A stretch of DNA of 64,000 bases from Bradyrhizobium forestalis (GTDB lineage: Bacteria; Pseudomonadota; Alphaproteobacteria; Rhizobiales; Xanthobacteraceae): contig NZ_PGVG01000029.1 in the NCBI RefSeq assembly GCF_002795245.1, positions 29,993 through 93,992 of the forward strand, in the 5' to 3' direction. Of the stretch, positions 44,730 through 52,983 are shown one piece after another; position 1 is the stretch's first letter, and every line of letters begins with the position of its first letter. The notes under the pieces were generated by a model. That model did not search any database. It had not been told where the DNA came from and saw nothing but the letters and a program-made list of their open reading frames with translations. Both the position numbers and the translations under genes were made by a program.

Positions 44730-46817
44730 TCAGACATTGAGAACAACCAATCCGTCGGCGGCTTTCACGCCCTGGCCCGCTGGCAGTACAAACACCGGAT
44801 TGATTTCGGCCTCGGCGAGCCGGTCGCCGAGCTGCGCAACCATGCGCGAGAAAGCGACGACCGCTGCTGCGAGCGCCTCGGCATCGCATTTCGGCCGGCC
44901 CCGAAAACCGTCCAGCAGCGGCCATGTGACGAGATCGCGCGCCATCGCTCTAGCCTCGACCAGGCTGAGACCTCCTTCCGGAGGAAGAAGACGCATCGTC
45001 GTGTCCTTGAACAGCTCCGCCGCGACGCCGCCCATTCCGAGGAGGATGGCCACGCCCAAGGGATCCCGATGCATCCCGAGAATGATTTCAACGCCGCCTG
45101 AAATCATCTCCTGAACCAGGAAACGTTCGAGTCGCCTCCCGGTCCTGGCCTCGACCTCCTCCGCCATCACCGTCAAGCGGTCGGCGATCGTCTCTGCGGT
45201 CAGATTGACCGCGACGCCGCCGACGTCGCTCTTGTGCGCGATCTCGCGCGAGAGAATCTTGAGCACGACACGGCCGCCGAAGTCGCGCGCCGCCTGTTCG
45301 GCTTCGCTCGCCGTTGCGACCACCTTCTCCGCAGCGATGGGAATACCAAAGCGGGCGAACAACGCCTTGGCCTGCGCTTCATCCAGCGATCCCGCCGGGA
45401 TATCGCTGATATCGACCGTCGTCACGGCCGTGCCGGACGTCTGGACCTGTTCCGACATTGCGGCCTGCAGAAGCCCGTCGAGGGCAGCGGCACAGCTCTC
45501 GGCCGACGTGTAAGCCGGGACGCCTCGCCGGGTGAGGACGGAGACCACCTCGGGCGCGTAGGGACTCACATAGGCAATGACCGGCTTGTCGCTGAGCGGC
45601 AGGCAGTCGTGGATGGCATCGGCCATCAGCGCTGGTGATCCTACGGCCGACGAGCCGGCAATGACGACCAGCGCATCGTAGGAGGGACTGACGAGCAGGG
45701 TGCGGATTGCGGCGCGAAGCAGATCTGGTTGCAGGCCGGCCAGGGTCACGTCGATCGGGTTGCGATCGAGCATGGCGTGCGATCCCGACTGCAATGCGCG
45801 GAGTTGCGCGGCCGTATCCGCATCGGGTGCGGGCGTTGCGAAGCCTGCGACGCCGAGACTGTCGGACACGATGGTGCCGGCGCCTCCGGTCGAGGTGAGG
45901 ATCGCCACGCGCCGGCCGGACAGCTTCCGTCCCGCGCCAAGAGCTGCGGGAATGTCGAGCAGGTCTTCGAACGTTTTCGCGCGGATCACGCCGAGCTGCC
46001 TGAACAAGGCGTCATACATGCGGTCGGAGCCCGCAAGCGCGCCCGTGTGCGAGACGGCCGCCTTTGCGCCCGCCTCCGATCGTCCGATCTTGAAGGCGAC
46101 AATCGGTTTGCCGGCGCGGCGCGCCTTGAGGACGGCCGTGCGGAAGCGAGATGGATTGCGGATCGCCTCGATGTAGAGCGCGATGACTTTGGTTGCGCTG
46201 TCGTCGGCAAGAAAGTCGATGAAATCGGCGAGCTCGAGATCGGCTTCGTTGCTGGTCGACACCAGCTTGGACAGCCCGACCCCGCGCGCCGCGGCGCGCG
46301 ACAGGATGGCGCCGAGAATGCCCCCGCTTTGCGAGACCAGCCCGATCGGACCTGCCGGGAAGTGGTCTATCGCCAACGCGCCGGATGCCGACAGCACGAT
46401 ATTGTCGGTGAGATTCACGAGGCCAATCGTGTTCGGCCCGAGAAGGCGCATGGATCCGGCGGCCTGCATCAGCTGCTGCTGGCGCGCGGCGCCTTCCGCC
46501 CCGGTCTCGGTGAAACCGCTGGCGAGAACGATGGTCGCGGCAGCGCCGCGCTCGGACAACTCACGCACCGCGATGTGGGCGCGTTCGGCGCCGAGCAGGA
46601 CAAGGCCGACATCAGGTACATCAGGCAGTGACGCGATGTCGGCGTAGCATTTGAGACCGCCGATTTCTCCGACCTTGGGATTGACGGGATAGATCGCACC
46701 CGCGAAGCCGTGCTTCTGCAAATAGGAGACCGGTCGCCCCGACGTCTTGCCCGGGTCTGCTGAGGCGCCGATGACGGCGATGCTGCGCGGCCGGATCAGG
46801 CGTTCGATCGCACTCAT
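44730..46817 (-). CDS. Acyl-CoA synthetase (ADP-forming type), acetate-CoA ligase family
   Basis: A 695-residue protein fusing alpha- and beta-type subunits of NDP-forming acyl-CoA synthetase. The N-terminal CoA-binding domain begins with PRSIAVIGASADPGKTSG; the phosphohistidine is expected in AAVSHTGALAGSD (about residue 257); the C-terminal ATP-grasp region contains GRVVLKILSREIAHKSDVGGV. It activates a carboxylic acid to its CoA ester with ATP or GTP. Three bases separate it from the hydratase gene, and its 3' end nearly touches the Bug gene start, so all three are one unit. Substrate unknown; the receptor suggests a carboxylate. Confidence 0.9.
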   Translation of the reverse strand: MSAIERLIRPRSIAVIGASADPGKTSGRPVSYLQKHGFAGAIYPVNPKVGEIGGLKCYADIASLPDVPDVGLVLLGAERAHIAVRELSERGAAATIVLASGFTETGAEGAARQQQLMQAAGSMRLLGPNTIGLVNLTDNIVLSASGALAIDHFPAGPIGLVSQSGGILGAILSRAAARGVGLSKLVSTSNEADLELADFIDFLADDSATKVIALYIEAIRNPSRFRTAVLKARRAGKPIVAFKIGRSEAGAKAAVSHTGALAGSDRMYDALFRQLGVIRAKTFEDLLDIPAALGAGRKLSGRRVAILTSTGGAGTIVSDSLGVAGFATPAPDADTAAQLRALQSGSHAMLDRNPIDVTLAGLQPDLLRAAIRTLLVSPSYDALVVIAGSSAVGSPALMADAIHDCLPLSDKPVIAYVSPYAPEVVSVLTRRGVPAYTSAESCAAALDGLLQAAMSEQVQTSGTAVTTVDISDIPAGSLDEAQAKALFARFGIPIAAEKVVATASEAEQAARDFGGRVVLKILSREIAHKSDVGGVAVNLTAETIADRLTVMAEEVEARTGRRLERFLVQEMISGGVEIILGMHRDPLGVAILLGMGGVAAELFKDTTMRLLPPEGGLSLVEARAMARDLVTWPLLDGFRGRPKCDAEALAAAVVAFSRMVAQLGDRLAEAEINPVFVLPAGQGVKAADGLVVLNV

Positions 46818-46820
46818 CGC

Positions 46821-47612
46821 TCAATCCTTCGACGAGGATTGCGCGAGGAACGCCGTCACGGCGTCGCGATGCTCCGCGCTGGTGTAGCAGATGGCCTGCG
46901 CCTGGCTGCCGAGATTGAAGATATCGTGCGCGGAATGCTCGAACGTCTCGTTCAGGATCTTCTTGCTCAGCGCCAGCGCAGTGGAAGACCCCTGAGCCAT
47001 CTCGGCCGCCCAGGCCTGCGCGGCCGGCAGCAGCTCGGTCGAGGCCACCTTGCGATCGACGATGCCGAGCGCGAGCGCTTCGTCGGCCTCGACGACGCGC
47101 CCGGTGAAGATCAGCTCCTTGGCCCTTGGAAGCCCGACCCGGCGCGGCAGGAAATACAGGCCGCCGCCGTCGGGTATCAAACCGCGCTTGATGTAGGACC
47201 AGGTGAATTTCGATCGTTCCGTGCCCATGACGAAGTCGCAGGCCAGCGCGGTGTCGGCACCGAGGCCCGCCGCAGCGCCGTTGACGGCGGCGATCGTCGG
47301 TTTCGGCAAGCCCAGCAGCAGCGACTGAACGTGATGCACGCCCTGCTGGCGGCTCCATCCGTTGAACGCGACTTCGCCCTGCGGCGCCTCGAGCCGGCGC
47401 TTCATCCCGCTGATGTCGCCGCCGGCGCAGAAGGCGTTGCCGCGCCCCGTCAGCACCAGAGCCTTGATCGCTTTGTCGCGAGACACGGTTTCGAGCGCGC
47501 CTGAGAACTCGGCGCGCATCTCGTCACTCATGGCGTTGCGCCGTTCCGGGCGGTTGAACGCAATCGTCGCGACACCGGCCTCGACGGAAAATTCGATGAG
47601 CTGATAGGACAT
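46821..47612 (-). CDS. Enoyl-CoA hydratase/isomerase family protein
   Basis: A 263-residue crotonase. The oxyanion segment is GNAFCAGGDISGMK, and the second is AAVNGAAAGLGADTALACDF. The usual catalytic Glu of hydratases is replaced: GAAAGLG lacks the first acid, and LIPDGGGLYF has Asp at the second, as in some isomerase or dehalogenase relatives, so the reaction may differ from hydration. The start MSYQLIEFSV at 47612 was chosen over an upstream frame at 47729. It heads the operon with the CoA ligase and the Bug receptor, and it is divergent from the IclR regulator. Confidence 0.88.
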   Translation of the reverse strand: MSYQLIEFSVEAGVATIAFNRPERRNAMSDEMRAEFSGALETVSRDKAIKALVLTGRGNAFCAGGDISGMKRRLEAPQGEVAFNGWSRQQGVHHVQSLLLGLPKPTIAAVNGAAAGLGADTALACDFVMGTERSKFTWSYIKRGLIPDGGGLYFLPRRVGLPRAKELIFTGRVVEADEALALGIVDRKVASTELLPAAQAWAAEMAQGSSTALALSKKILNETFEHSAHDIFNLGSQAQAICYTSAEHRDAVTAFLAQSSSKD

Positions 47613-47780
47613 GGCAAGCTCCGTGGCTGGAGTCGGATCGATCAGCGCGACGCGAGTGATCCGCGCGGGCTTCCGAATGCCGGTTTCAGGCAGTGCCGTT
47701 TCCTCTTTGAGCCGTGCGCAGCCGGGCATTCTTCTTTCCGGTGCCTATAGCCGCTTGCACTCATCTGAACATCCCCTTAA

Positions 47781-47795
47781 TTCCACTTAGTGGAA
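47781..47795. promoter_or_regulatory. Probable IclR operator
   Basis: TTCCACT-T-AGTGGAA is a perfect 7-1-7 palindrome 16 bases upstream of the IclR gene and between it and the divergent hydratase operon. IclR-type regulators often bind TTCCA/TGGAA repeats. Control of both directions is inferred. Confidence 0.65.
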
Positions 47796-47811
47796 ACGCT
47801 GGAGGTCGGAG

Positions 47812-48588
47812 ATGGCGCAGGTGCGCAGATATGCGGGCGGGGTCGATGGCAACCGGTCGCTCGAACGGGGCATCGAGATCGTCAGGGCTTTCCGGCCCGG
47901 CGTCGACACGCTGGGCAACGGCGAGATTGCGGAGCGAACCGGATTGCCGCGATCGACGGTCAGCCGGCTGACACGAACACTGGTCAATTGCGGAATGCTC
48001 GACGAAGTCCGCAGCGAGCGGACCTACCGCCTTGCCGCGTCCGTCATCAGCATCGGCCACGCCATGCGGGCCGGATCACCCGTGCTCAATGCGATCGGTC
48101 CGATGATGCGCGCAGAATCGGCCAAGCGCCGGCTGAACGTCGGGCTCGCGACCGCGGATCGAACCATGATGGTTTATTTGGAGTCGATCCGCTACAGCCC
48201 GCGCGCGGCGCTGCGCAACGTGGTCGCCGGCCAGCAGGTGCCGATGGAGCTGACGTCGCTGGGCCGTGCCTACCTCGCCGGCATTGCCGAGACCGAGCGC
48301 GAGCGATTGCTGAAACAGTTCAAGCGGCGCAGCACTGCGGCCACGAAGGCGCTGCTTGCCGACGTCAGGAGATCGATCAGCGCCGTCGAACGCACCGGTT
48401 ATTGTGGCGTGTCGTGGCAGCCCGCCGTTCTTGCCGTCGCAACGCCCATCGTGCTGGATGGGCTTCCGGTCTACGCCCTCAACATGAGCCTGCAGAATGT
48501 CGACCGGTCCGATGCGCTGGCGAGCGAGATCGGCTCGTACCTCAACGCCTTCGCGGCCAAGTGCAAGGCGGTGCTGGCGGGCCGGTGA
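47812..48588 (+). CDS. IclR-family transcriptional regulator
   Basis: A 258-residue regulator. The N-terminal helix-turn-helix includes IVRAFRPGVDTLGNGEIAERTGLPRSTVSRLTRTLV (described in two runs), and the C-terminal ligand-binding domain of GAF-like type follows from about residue 85. It lies opposite the CoA-ligase operon with a palindrome in the shared gap, so it probably regulates uptake and activation of the same compound. Ligand unknown. Start at 47812 has GGAGGTCGGAG before it. Confidence 0.9.
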   Translation: MAQVRRYAGGVDGNRSLERGIEIVRAFRPGVDTLGNGEIAERTGLPRSTVSRLTRTLVNCGMLDEVRSERTYRLAASVISIGHAMRAGSPVLNAIGPMMRAESAKRRLNVGLATADRTMMVYLESIRYSPRAALRNVVAGQQVPMELTSLGRAYLAGIAETERERLLKQFKRRSTAATKALLADVRRSISAVERTGYCGVSWQPAVLAVATPIVLDGLPVYALNMSLQNVDRSDALASEIGSYLNAFAAKCKAVLAGR

Positions 48589-48690
48589 AGCCGAACGGCG
48601 GCGGCAGGGCATGCGTCCTGGGCCGCAGTGTCTGGTGACAGGAAAACCGCGGAAATGCGGGGCCGAATAGCGCGCCGCGATCGCTGGAGT

Positions 48691-48720
48691 TGGGCCCTAT
48701 TGCGTCGCCGTGGCACGATG
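48691..48720. repeat. Dispersed hairpin repeat, partial copy E
   Basis: TGGGCCCTATTGCGTCGCCGTGGCACGATG aligns with the second half of the repeat best seen at 55587-55651. The left half is missing. It lies in the gap between the IclR gene and the CobT-like gene. Confidence 0.6.
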
Positions 48721-48802
48721 ACCTACGCACTCCATCGCCCTCGGTTGTCGATCAATCTTGGCTAGAATAGCATTGTCCATCAGGTTGTTTCGGGAGCCCG
48801 CC

Positions 48803-49750
48803 TTGCATTGGCGTGACGTTTTCTTGGCCGCGCTCCTTGCGCTCATGGCGTTGAGCTTTTTGCCATCGTTTCGGAAGTGGCGGCGTCATCCGGTTCAATT
48901 CGATCCCGATCGGCCTTATCAGGTCTACACCCGAGACTATGACCTGGAGCTCAAGGCCAACGAGTTGGATGCTGTGCTGGCGACGCTTCCTGACCGCCGC
49001 TGGGCCGAGCGCTTTCCGCAGGTCGACCCCGGACAGCTCTACGACCTCGAAAAGGACCTGGCGGCACGGCGTACGCGCATTGCGACGTCCCAACCGCAAG
49101 ACAGTTCCGCTCCCGGGACCGCCGATGCGATTGTGTCGCTGCTCATCGATCATTCCGGATCAATGCGCGGACAATCGATACTCTTCGCGGCCAGGGCTGC
49201 GCTGGTCGCCTCCGACCTGCTCGAGGGCCTCGGAGTCAAGCATGAAGTGCTCGGCTTCACGACTTCGCGCTGGAAGGGCGGACGAAGCCGGGAAAAGTGG
49301 TTGAGCGACCACCAGCCCGCCTATCCCGGGCGGCTGAACGACCTGCTTCACATCATCTATTGCAGCGCCGGCGAGAAGCTGAGCGCGCAACGCTGTGCCA
49401 ACATGCTACGGCCCGATCTCATCAAGGAGAATATTGACGGCGAAGCTATTGAATGGGCCGCGTCGCGTTTGCGCCAACGCGAAGAAAGGCAGAAATGCCT
49501 GATCGTGCTGTCCGACGGTGCGCCAGTTGACGATTCCACATGGCTCGCGAATGGCGACAGGTATCTGGACCACCATTTGCGCCATGTCACCGGAGAGATC
49601 GAGCAGGCCGGCGACATCCGGCTTGCCGCGATCGGCATCGGTCATCCGGTCGAGCAGTATTACAAGCACGGCATCACGATCAGTTCGCCGGAAGAGCTGG
49701 AGAGCACCTTACTTCAGCTCATCAACCGGTTGTTGCGCCCATCGCCTTGA
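48803..49750 (+). CDS. Membrane-anchored CobT-like von Willebrand A domain protein
   Basis: A 315-residue protein from a TTG start at 48803 (with a GGGAG site; 48758 is an alternative). One N-terminal membrane helix (about 5-23) is followed by a VWA domain with the MIDAS motif LIDHSGSMRG. The rest closely follows the CobT C-terminal domain: LGVKHEVLGFTTSRWKGG, PGRLNDLLHIIYCSA, LIKENIDGEAIEWAASRL, VLSDGAPVDDSTWLANGDRYLDHHLRHV and LAAIGIGHPVEQYY. CobT is the large helper of aerobic cobaltochelatase, with CobS. Here the N-terminal CobT part is absent, the protein is anchored, and no cobN or cobS is near. It is probably a chaperone-like partner of an unknown MoxR ATPase. Confidence 0.82.
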   Translation: MHWRDVFLAALLALMALSFLPSFRKWRRHPVQFDPDRPYQVYTRDYDLELKANELDAVLATLPDRRWAERFPQVDPGQLYDLEKDLAARRTRIATSQPQDSSAPGTADAIVSLLIDHSGSMRGQSILFAARAALVASDLLEGLGVKHEVLGFTTSRWKGGRSREKWLSDHQPAYPGRLNDLLHIIYCSAGEKLSAQRCANMLRPDLIKENIDGEAIEWAASRLRQREERQKCLIVLSDGAPVDDSTWLANGDRYLDHHLRHVTGEIEQAGDIRLAAIGIGHPVEQYYKHGITISSPEELESTLLQLINRLLRPSP

Positions 49751-49784
49751 CGCCGCATTCGCCTGGGACAGGATATTAAGTCGC

Positions 49785-49830
49785 AAATGGCGCGCACGGC
49801 CGATGAAGTATTCGCCGTGGTGCCATGATG
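49785..49830. repeat. Dispersed hairpin repeat, copy A
   Basis: AAATGGCGCGCACGGCCGATGAAGTATTCGCCGTGG and the following TGCCATGATG match the repeat consensus, with a shorter internal segment. CACGGC and GCCGTG can pair. It is located between the CobT-like gene and the second parD. Confidence 0.7.
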
Positions 49831-49911
49831 CGGCTGCCTAAACCGCGACAATCGCGCGCGGCAGTCGCCTAGGGTAGGCGCTACCGTTCGGGTTGAGGCG
49901 ATCACCTGCAC

Positions 49912-49928
49912 ATGGCATAATATGCCAT
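49912..49928. promoter_or_regulatory. parD operator, copy 2
   Basis: ATGGCATA-A-TATGCCAT is a perfect 8-1-8 palindrome 36 bases before the intact parD start. The arms equal those of copy 1 at 43292-43308. Confidence 0.75.
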
Positions 49929-49963
49929 AAGTAGCCTGACTTTGAACAACAGGGAAAATGCCT

Positions 49964-50251
49964 ATGCCGACCCGAAACGTCGTGCTGACAGAGCGTCAGG
50001 AAGAGCTCCTTGAGACCCTCGTCAAGTCTGGCCGCTACCAGAATGCCAGCGAGGTGCTGCGCGAAGGCTTGCGGCTGGTGGAGCAACGCGAGGCGGAGGA
50101 TGCAGGCAAGCTGAAGGCCCTGCGGACAGCGGCGCGCGCTGGTGTCGGGGCATTGGATCAGGGAGACTTCAAGGAATTTGGAAGTATCGAGGACCTGCAA
50201 ACCTATTTGAACGATCTCTCGGAGAAGATCATCTCCCGAACCGCCGAATAG
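49964..50251 (+). CDS. parD: ParD-family antitoxin
   Basis: A 95-residue ribbon-helix-helix antitoxin, beginning MPTRNVVLTERQEELLETL. The N-terminal domain binds its operator and the C-terminal helices wrap the toxin. The ATG at 49964 is chosen because AGGGAAAATG gives proper spacing; an ATG at 49958 is too near. It is followed by parE after seven bases, which is the usual antitoxin-first order. It differs from the orphan copy in nine of 95 residues. Confidence 0.9.
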   Translation: MPTRNVVLTERQEELLETLVKSGRYQNASEVLREGLRLVEQREAEDAGKLKALRTAARAGVGALDQGDFKEFGSIEDLQTYLNDLSEKIISRTAE

Positions 50252-50258
50252 AGCCGTC

Positions 50259-50615
50259 ATGGCTGGGCGGAGATGGCGCGTTCGTCTCGGTGCAGCCGCA
50301 GAGGTCGACTTCGCCAACATCCTCAGATGGACCACAGAGAATTTTGGCGTGCGACAATCTCGAATCTATCGCGATACCCTTGTTCAGGCGATGGGCGAGC
50401 TTGCCGAGGGTCCCAATGTTGCGGGCTCCAGACCGCGAGACGAGATCATGGCAGGCCTTCGCACGCTGCACGTGGCGCGGCACGGCCGTCGCGGAAGCCA
50501 TTTCCTGATGTATCGGGCCGCACCGGACAGCACGATCGAAATCGTGCGTATCCTTCACGACAGAATGGACTTTCGGCGCCACCTCCCGGCCGCCGGGGAC
50601 GAAGGCACAGAGTAG
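50259..50615 (+). CDS. parE: ParE-family toxin
   Basis: A 118-residue toxin of the RelE/ParE fold. Typical features are RLGAAAEVDFANILRWTTENFG near the N-terminus, LAEGPNVAGSRPRDEIM in the middle and FLMYRAAPDSTIEIVRILHDRMDFRRHL at the end. ParE toxins inhibit DNA gyrase; other RelE-fold members cleave mRNA, and no catalytic residue assignment separates the two here. It is directly downstream of parD. Its 3' end is 14 bases from the opposing gene at 50629. Confidence 0.9.
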   Translation: MAGRRWRVRLGAAAEVDFANILRWTTENFGVRQSRIYRDTLVQAMGELAEGPNVAGSRPRDEIMAGLRTLHVARHGRRGSHFLMYRAAPDSTIEIVRILHDRMDFRRHLPAAGDEGTE

Positions 50616-50628
50616 CCAGACGGCGCTG

Positions 50629-51531
50629 TTACAATTTCCCATAGACCCGCGCGGCGACCGCCTTCAGGCGCTCGACCGAGCCGGACTCGGGATACGGCTT
50701 GACCGGCGCGAACAGGATCGAAGCCTGCCTGCCGTTCTTCCAGACATAGATGGTGACGGCGTTGCCGTTGCCCTTGGTGCAGGAATGCTCGCCGAACGCT
50801 TCACCGCCGAACTCGGGTATCGCCACGTGCTTGCAGGGGCCTGCGCGTTTCATCATGTCGATGACGGTGTCGCGCGACATCGCGATCACCGCGACGGTCA
50901 TGGTGTTGGCCTCGCGATCGAACATCATGCAGCTGCCCGCGCCGGTCCGCTGGACCGTCAGCGTGCTCTTGTCGAGAAAGCCGTCGGCATCCGCGGCCGT
51001 GAGCCACTCGCAATTGCCGAACCGCTCGCTGCTCTTGCTCACGCTTCCGATGGCAACGCGCGCGGCTTCGGTGAGCGGTCCGAGCAGCGCATCGTCGGCA
51101 CGCCGGCCGGTCGGATAGACGGTGATCTGCAGAATGTAATCGCCAGACAAGGCGACGACCGAGGCCTCCTGGCGCTCCGCGCCGGCGGCGCTCGTTCCGC
51201 CCTGGCCTTCGTCGCCGATTCCCGCCACTGCGCTCAGGGGCATGCGCTCGCCAAGCGTCTTGACGAAGGTCGCGTATAATTCCCTGGCGCGGTCCTTGTC
51301 GGGATTGCGGAACACGGAGAGCATCATCGTGTCGCCGCGCCCGGCCTGATAGATGCAGCCGCGGCCGTCCTGATTTGAAATCAGCGACCATTTGAGCGCC
51401 GGCATCGCGCGGGCGAGCTCCTGGGCGCTGATGAACGGACAGGTTTCGGCCGCGCGCACGGGAAGCACCGGCGCGGCTGCGATTGCAAGGAATAGAACGA
51501 GACAGGAGAGCAGACGGTCGATGGTACGCAT
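50629..51531 (-). CDS. Secreted protein with two related cysteine-containing repeats
   Basis: A 300-residue exported protein. The signal peptide (DRLLSCLVLFLAIAAAPVLPVRAA) is followed by a first segment CPFISAQELARAMPALKWSLISN with DGRGCIYQAG, and later a second segment CEWLTAADADGFLDKSTLTVQ with GAGSCMMFDREANTMTVAV. The two share spacing of Cys and hydrophobic residues and look like a duplicated domain of about 140 residues. A C-terminal C-x(many)-C pair may form a disulfide (CKHVAIPEFGGEAFGEHSC). Periplasmic location is expected. Function unknown. Start at 51531. Confidence 0.75.
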   Translation of the reverse strand: MRTIDRLLSCLVLFLAIAAAPVLPVRAAETCPFISAQELARAMPALKWSLISNQDGRGCIYQAGRGDTMMLSVFRNPDKDRARELYATFVKTLGERMPLSAVAGIGDEGQGGTSAAGAERQEASVVALSGDYILQITVYPTGRRADDALLGPLTEAARVAIGSVSKSSERFGNCEWLTAADADGFLDKSTLTVQRTGAGSCMMFDREANTMTVAVIAMSRDTVIDMMKRAGPCKHVAIPEFGGEAFGEHSCTKGNGNAVTIYVWKNGRQASILFAPVKPYPESGSVERLKAVAARVYGKL

Positions 51532-51542
51532 GGGACGACTTA

Positions 51543-51593
51543 CTATCGAAATGGCGCGCCACGGCCGATGAAGATGGGCGCTATTGCTTCGCC
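51543..51593. repeat. Dispersed hairpin repeat, copy B
   Basis: CTATCGAAATGGCGCGCCAC then GGCCGATGAAGATGGGCGCTATTGCTTCGCC shares 48 of 51 bases with copy C (55587-55637). It sits right upstream of the secreted-protein gene start at 51531. Confidence 0.8.
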
Positions 51594-51745
51594 TTAACGC
51601 TATAACGCATGATGCCGCGACCGGCCAAGCGCTCCAACCGGCCAAATCTTCGACGGCCTACGGTCTTGCGCTATACATCAAAGACGGCTGTCTACGTGAG
51701 ACCATTCAGGCCATCGCCAAAGACTTCGCCTTGAGAGGATCGCTA

Positions 51746-52303
51746 ATGGCGCGCAAAGCCAGAAAGAGAACGCCGAACCGGGGCGGCATGGCCTTCGGGC
51801 GCAATCTGATGGTGCTGGGCGCTCTCCCGCTCGGGCTCGGAGGCTATTGTGCAATCATGGGCGCGCTGACGCTCAACTGGCCACGCGCGACCGCCGCCAT
51901 AACCAGTGCCGAAACGATACGGCAGACGACCAATGCCGAGAACCGCGGCGCGGGCGGCGGACAGGAAGGCTGGAATACGTTCCGCGTGCTCTACACCTAC
52001 CGCGTCGGCGAGCGTGATTACGTCGCAGGCGGCGTCGAGCCTTATGACCTTGGCATGCAGAACTCGGCGAGCGCCGGCAACATGCGGGTGCTCCACCCGC
52101 CCGGCAGCAGCGCCAAGATCGTCCATGATCCGCGTAATCCCGAGATTGCCTATCTCAAGCCAGGGCCGAGTTCGGCGGCGCTGGCCTTCACCGCCATAGG
52201 GCTCATCATGAGCCTGTCCGGTTTCTGGGCGCGCCGCAAGGCGACTGAGGGGCTTGGCGAGATGAATGCGGAAGGCACGACGGAGCGGATCGAGCGCGCC
52301 TAG
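51746..52303 (+). CDS. DUF3592 family membrane protein
   Basis: A 185-residue protein with an N-terminal membrane helix (NLMVLGALPLGLGGYCAIMGAL) and a second one near the C-terminus (ALAFTAIGLIMSLSGFWA). Between them is an extracytoplasmic beta-rich segment (FRVLYTYRVGERDYVAGGVEPYD, HPPGSSAKIVHDPRNPEIAYLKPG) typical of DUF3592. Function is unknown for the family. The ATG at 51746 follows GAGAGGAT. It overlaps the opposing gene by four bases at its 3' end. Confidence 0.82.
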   Translation: MARKARKRTPNRGGMAFGRNLMVLGALPLGLGGYCAIMGALTLNWPRATAAITSAETIRQTTNAENRGAGGGQEGWNTFRVLYTYRVGERDYVAGGVEPYDLGMQNSASAGNMRVLHPPGSSAKIVHDPRNPEIAYLKPGPSSAALAFTAIGLIMSLSGFWARRKATEGLGEMNAEGTTERIERA

Positions 52304-52929
52304 CGTGTCACGGACGAGAGCCAGGCCGGAGGCGCGGGCGTTGCAGCAGGCGGCGGCGTCTGCGCGACAAGCGGTGGCGCCTCGGGCGTGGCGACAGCGA
52401 TTCCAAGCAACTTCCACTGCTCAGCATGCACGACGAATAATAGATCGAACTTGATCTGCAGTGGCCGTGTCGGAAAGGTGCCGGACAGCCGCAATCGGCC
52501 TTCGGGATCGATGACCGGTGTGGTCGTGAGTTGCGGCGCCAGCAGGGCCACGCCGTACAGATCGAACTTGCGGCTGCGTACATCGGTGAAGGCAAGCGCC
52601 AAGTCGGCAGCGGTGTTCTTCGCCTGAAAGCCGGGTGCGGCGAGGTCGCGCAGCACTGAGTCGTTGCCGGAGCGGTTGGCGTCGTTGAGCGTCAAGAGTG
52701 TCGAACGGATGAGATAGAGGATCTGCTCGGGCGAGACCTGCGGCGATGGGACGCTGCCCTTCGGCGGCGCGGGCTTCGGTGCCTCCTTGGCGATGGGCGC
52801 TTTCGACGTGGCACTCGGCGCATTCTGCTGCACTGCGGCCGGCGCCTGTTGTGCGAATGTCTCGTTCGATGCGCTCGACGCGAGCAGCAGCCCCAGCGCC
52901 CAAGCAAGCGGAAATGAACTGATGCGCAT
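52300..52929 (-). CDS. Secreted hypothetical protein
   Basis: A 209-residue exported protein. The signal peptide (MRISSFPLAWALGLLLASSA, cleavage near FAQ) is followed by an Ala/Pro/Lys-rich linker (APIAKEAPKPAPPKG), then a compact domain with ILYLIRSTLLTLNDANRSGN and FTDVRSRKFDLYGVALLAPQL, and a Pro-rich tail. The fold resembles small periplasmic beta/alpha domains of unknown function. The ATG at 52929 was preferred over 52965. It ends against the DUF3592 gene and precedes the adhesin gene on the same strand in the opposite order (the adhesin ends at 52984), but it probably has its own promoter. Confidence 0.75.
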   Translation of the reverse strand: MRISSFPLAWALGLLLASSASNETFAQQAPAAVQQNAPSATSKAPIAKEAPKPAPPKGSVPSPQVSPEQILYLIRSTLLTLNDANRSGNDSVLRDLAAPGFQAKNTAADLALAFTDVRSRKFDLYGVALLAPQLTTTPVIDPEGRLRLSGTFPTRPLQIKFDLLFVVHAEQWKLLGIAVATPEAPPLVAQTPPPAATPAPPAWLSSVTR

Positions 52930-52983
52930 CAGAGCGAGCCTCGTGGAGCGGTTACATTTCACCAACCGGCCCTATCGTTCGCC

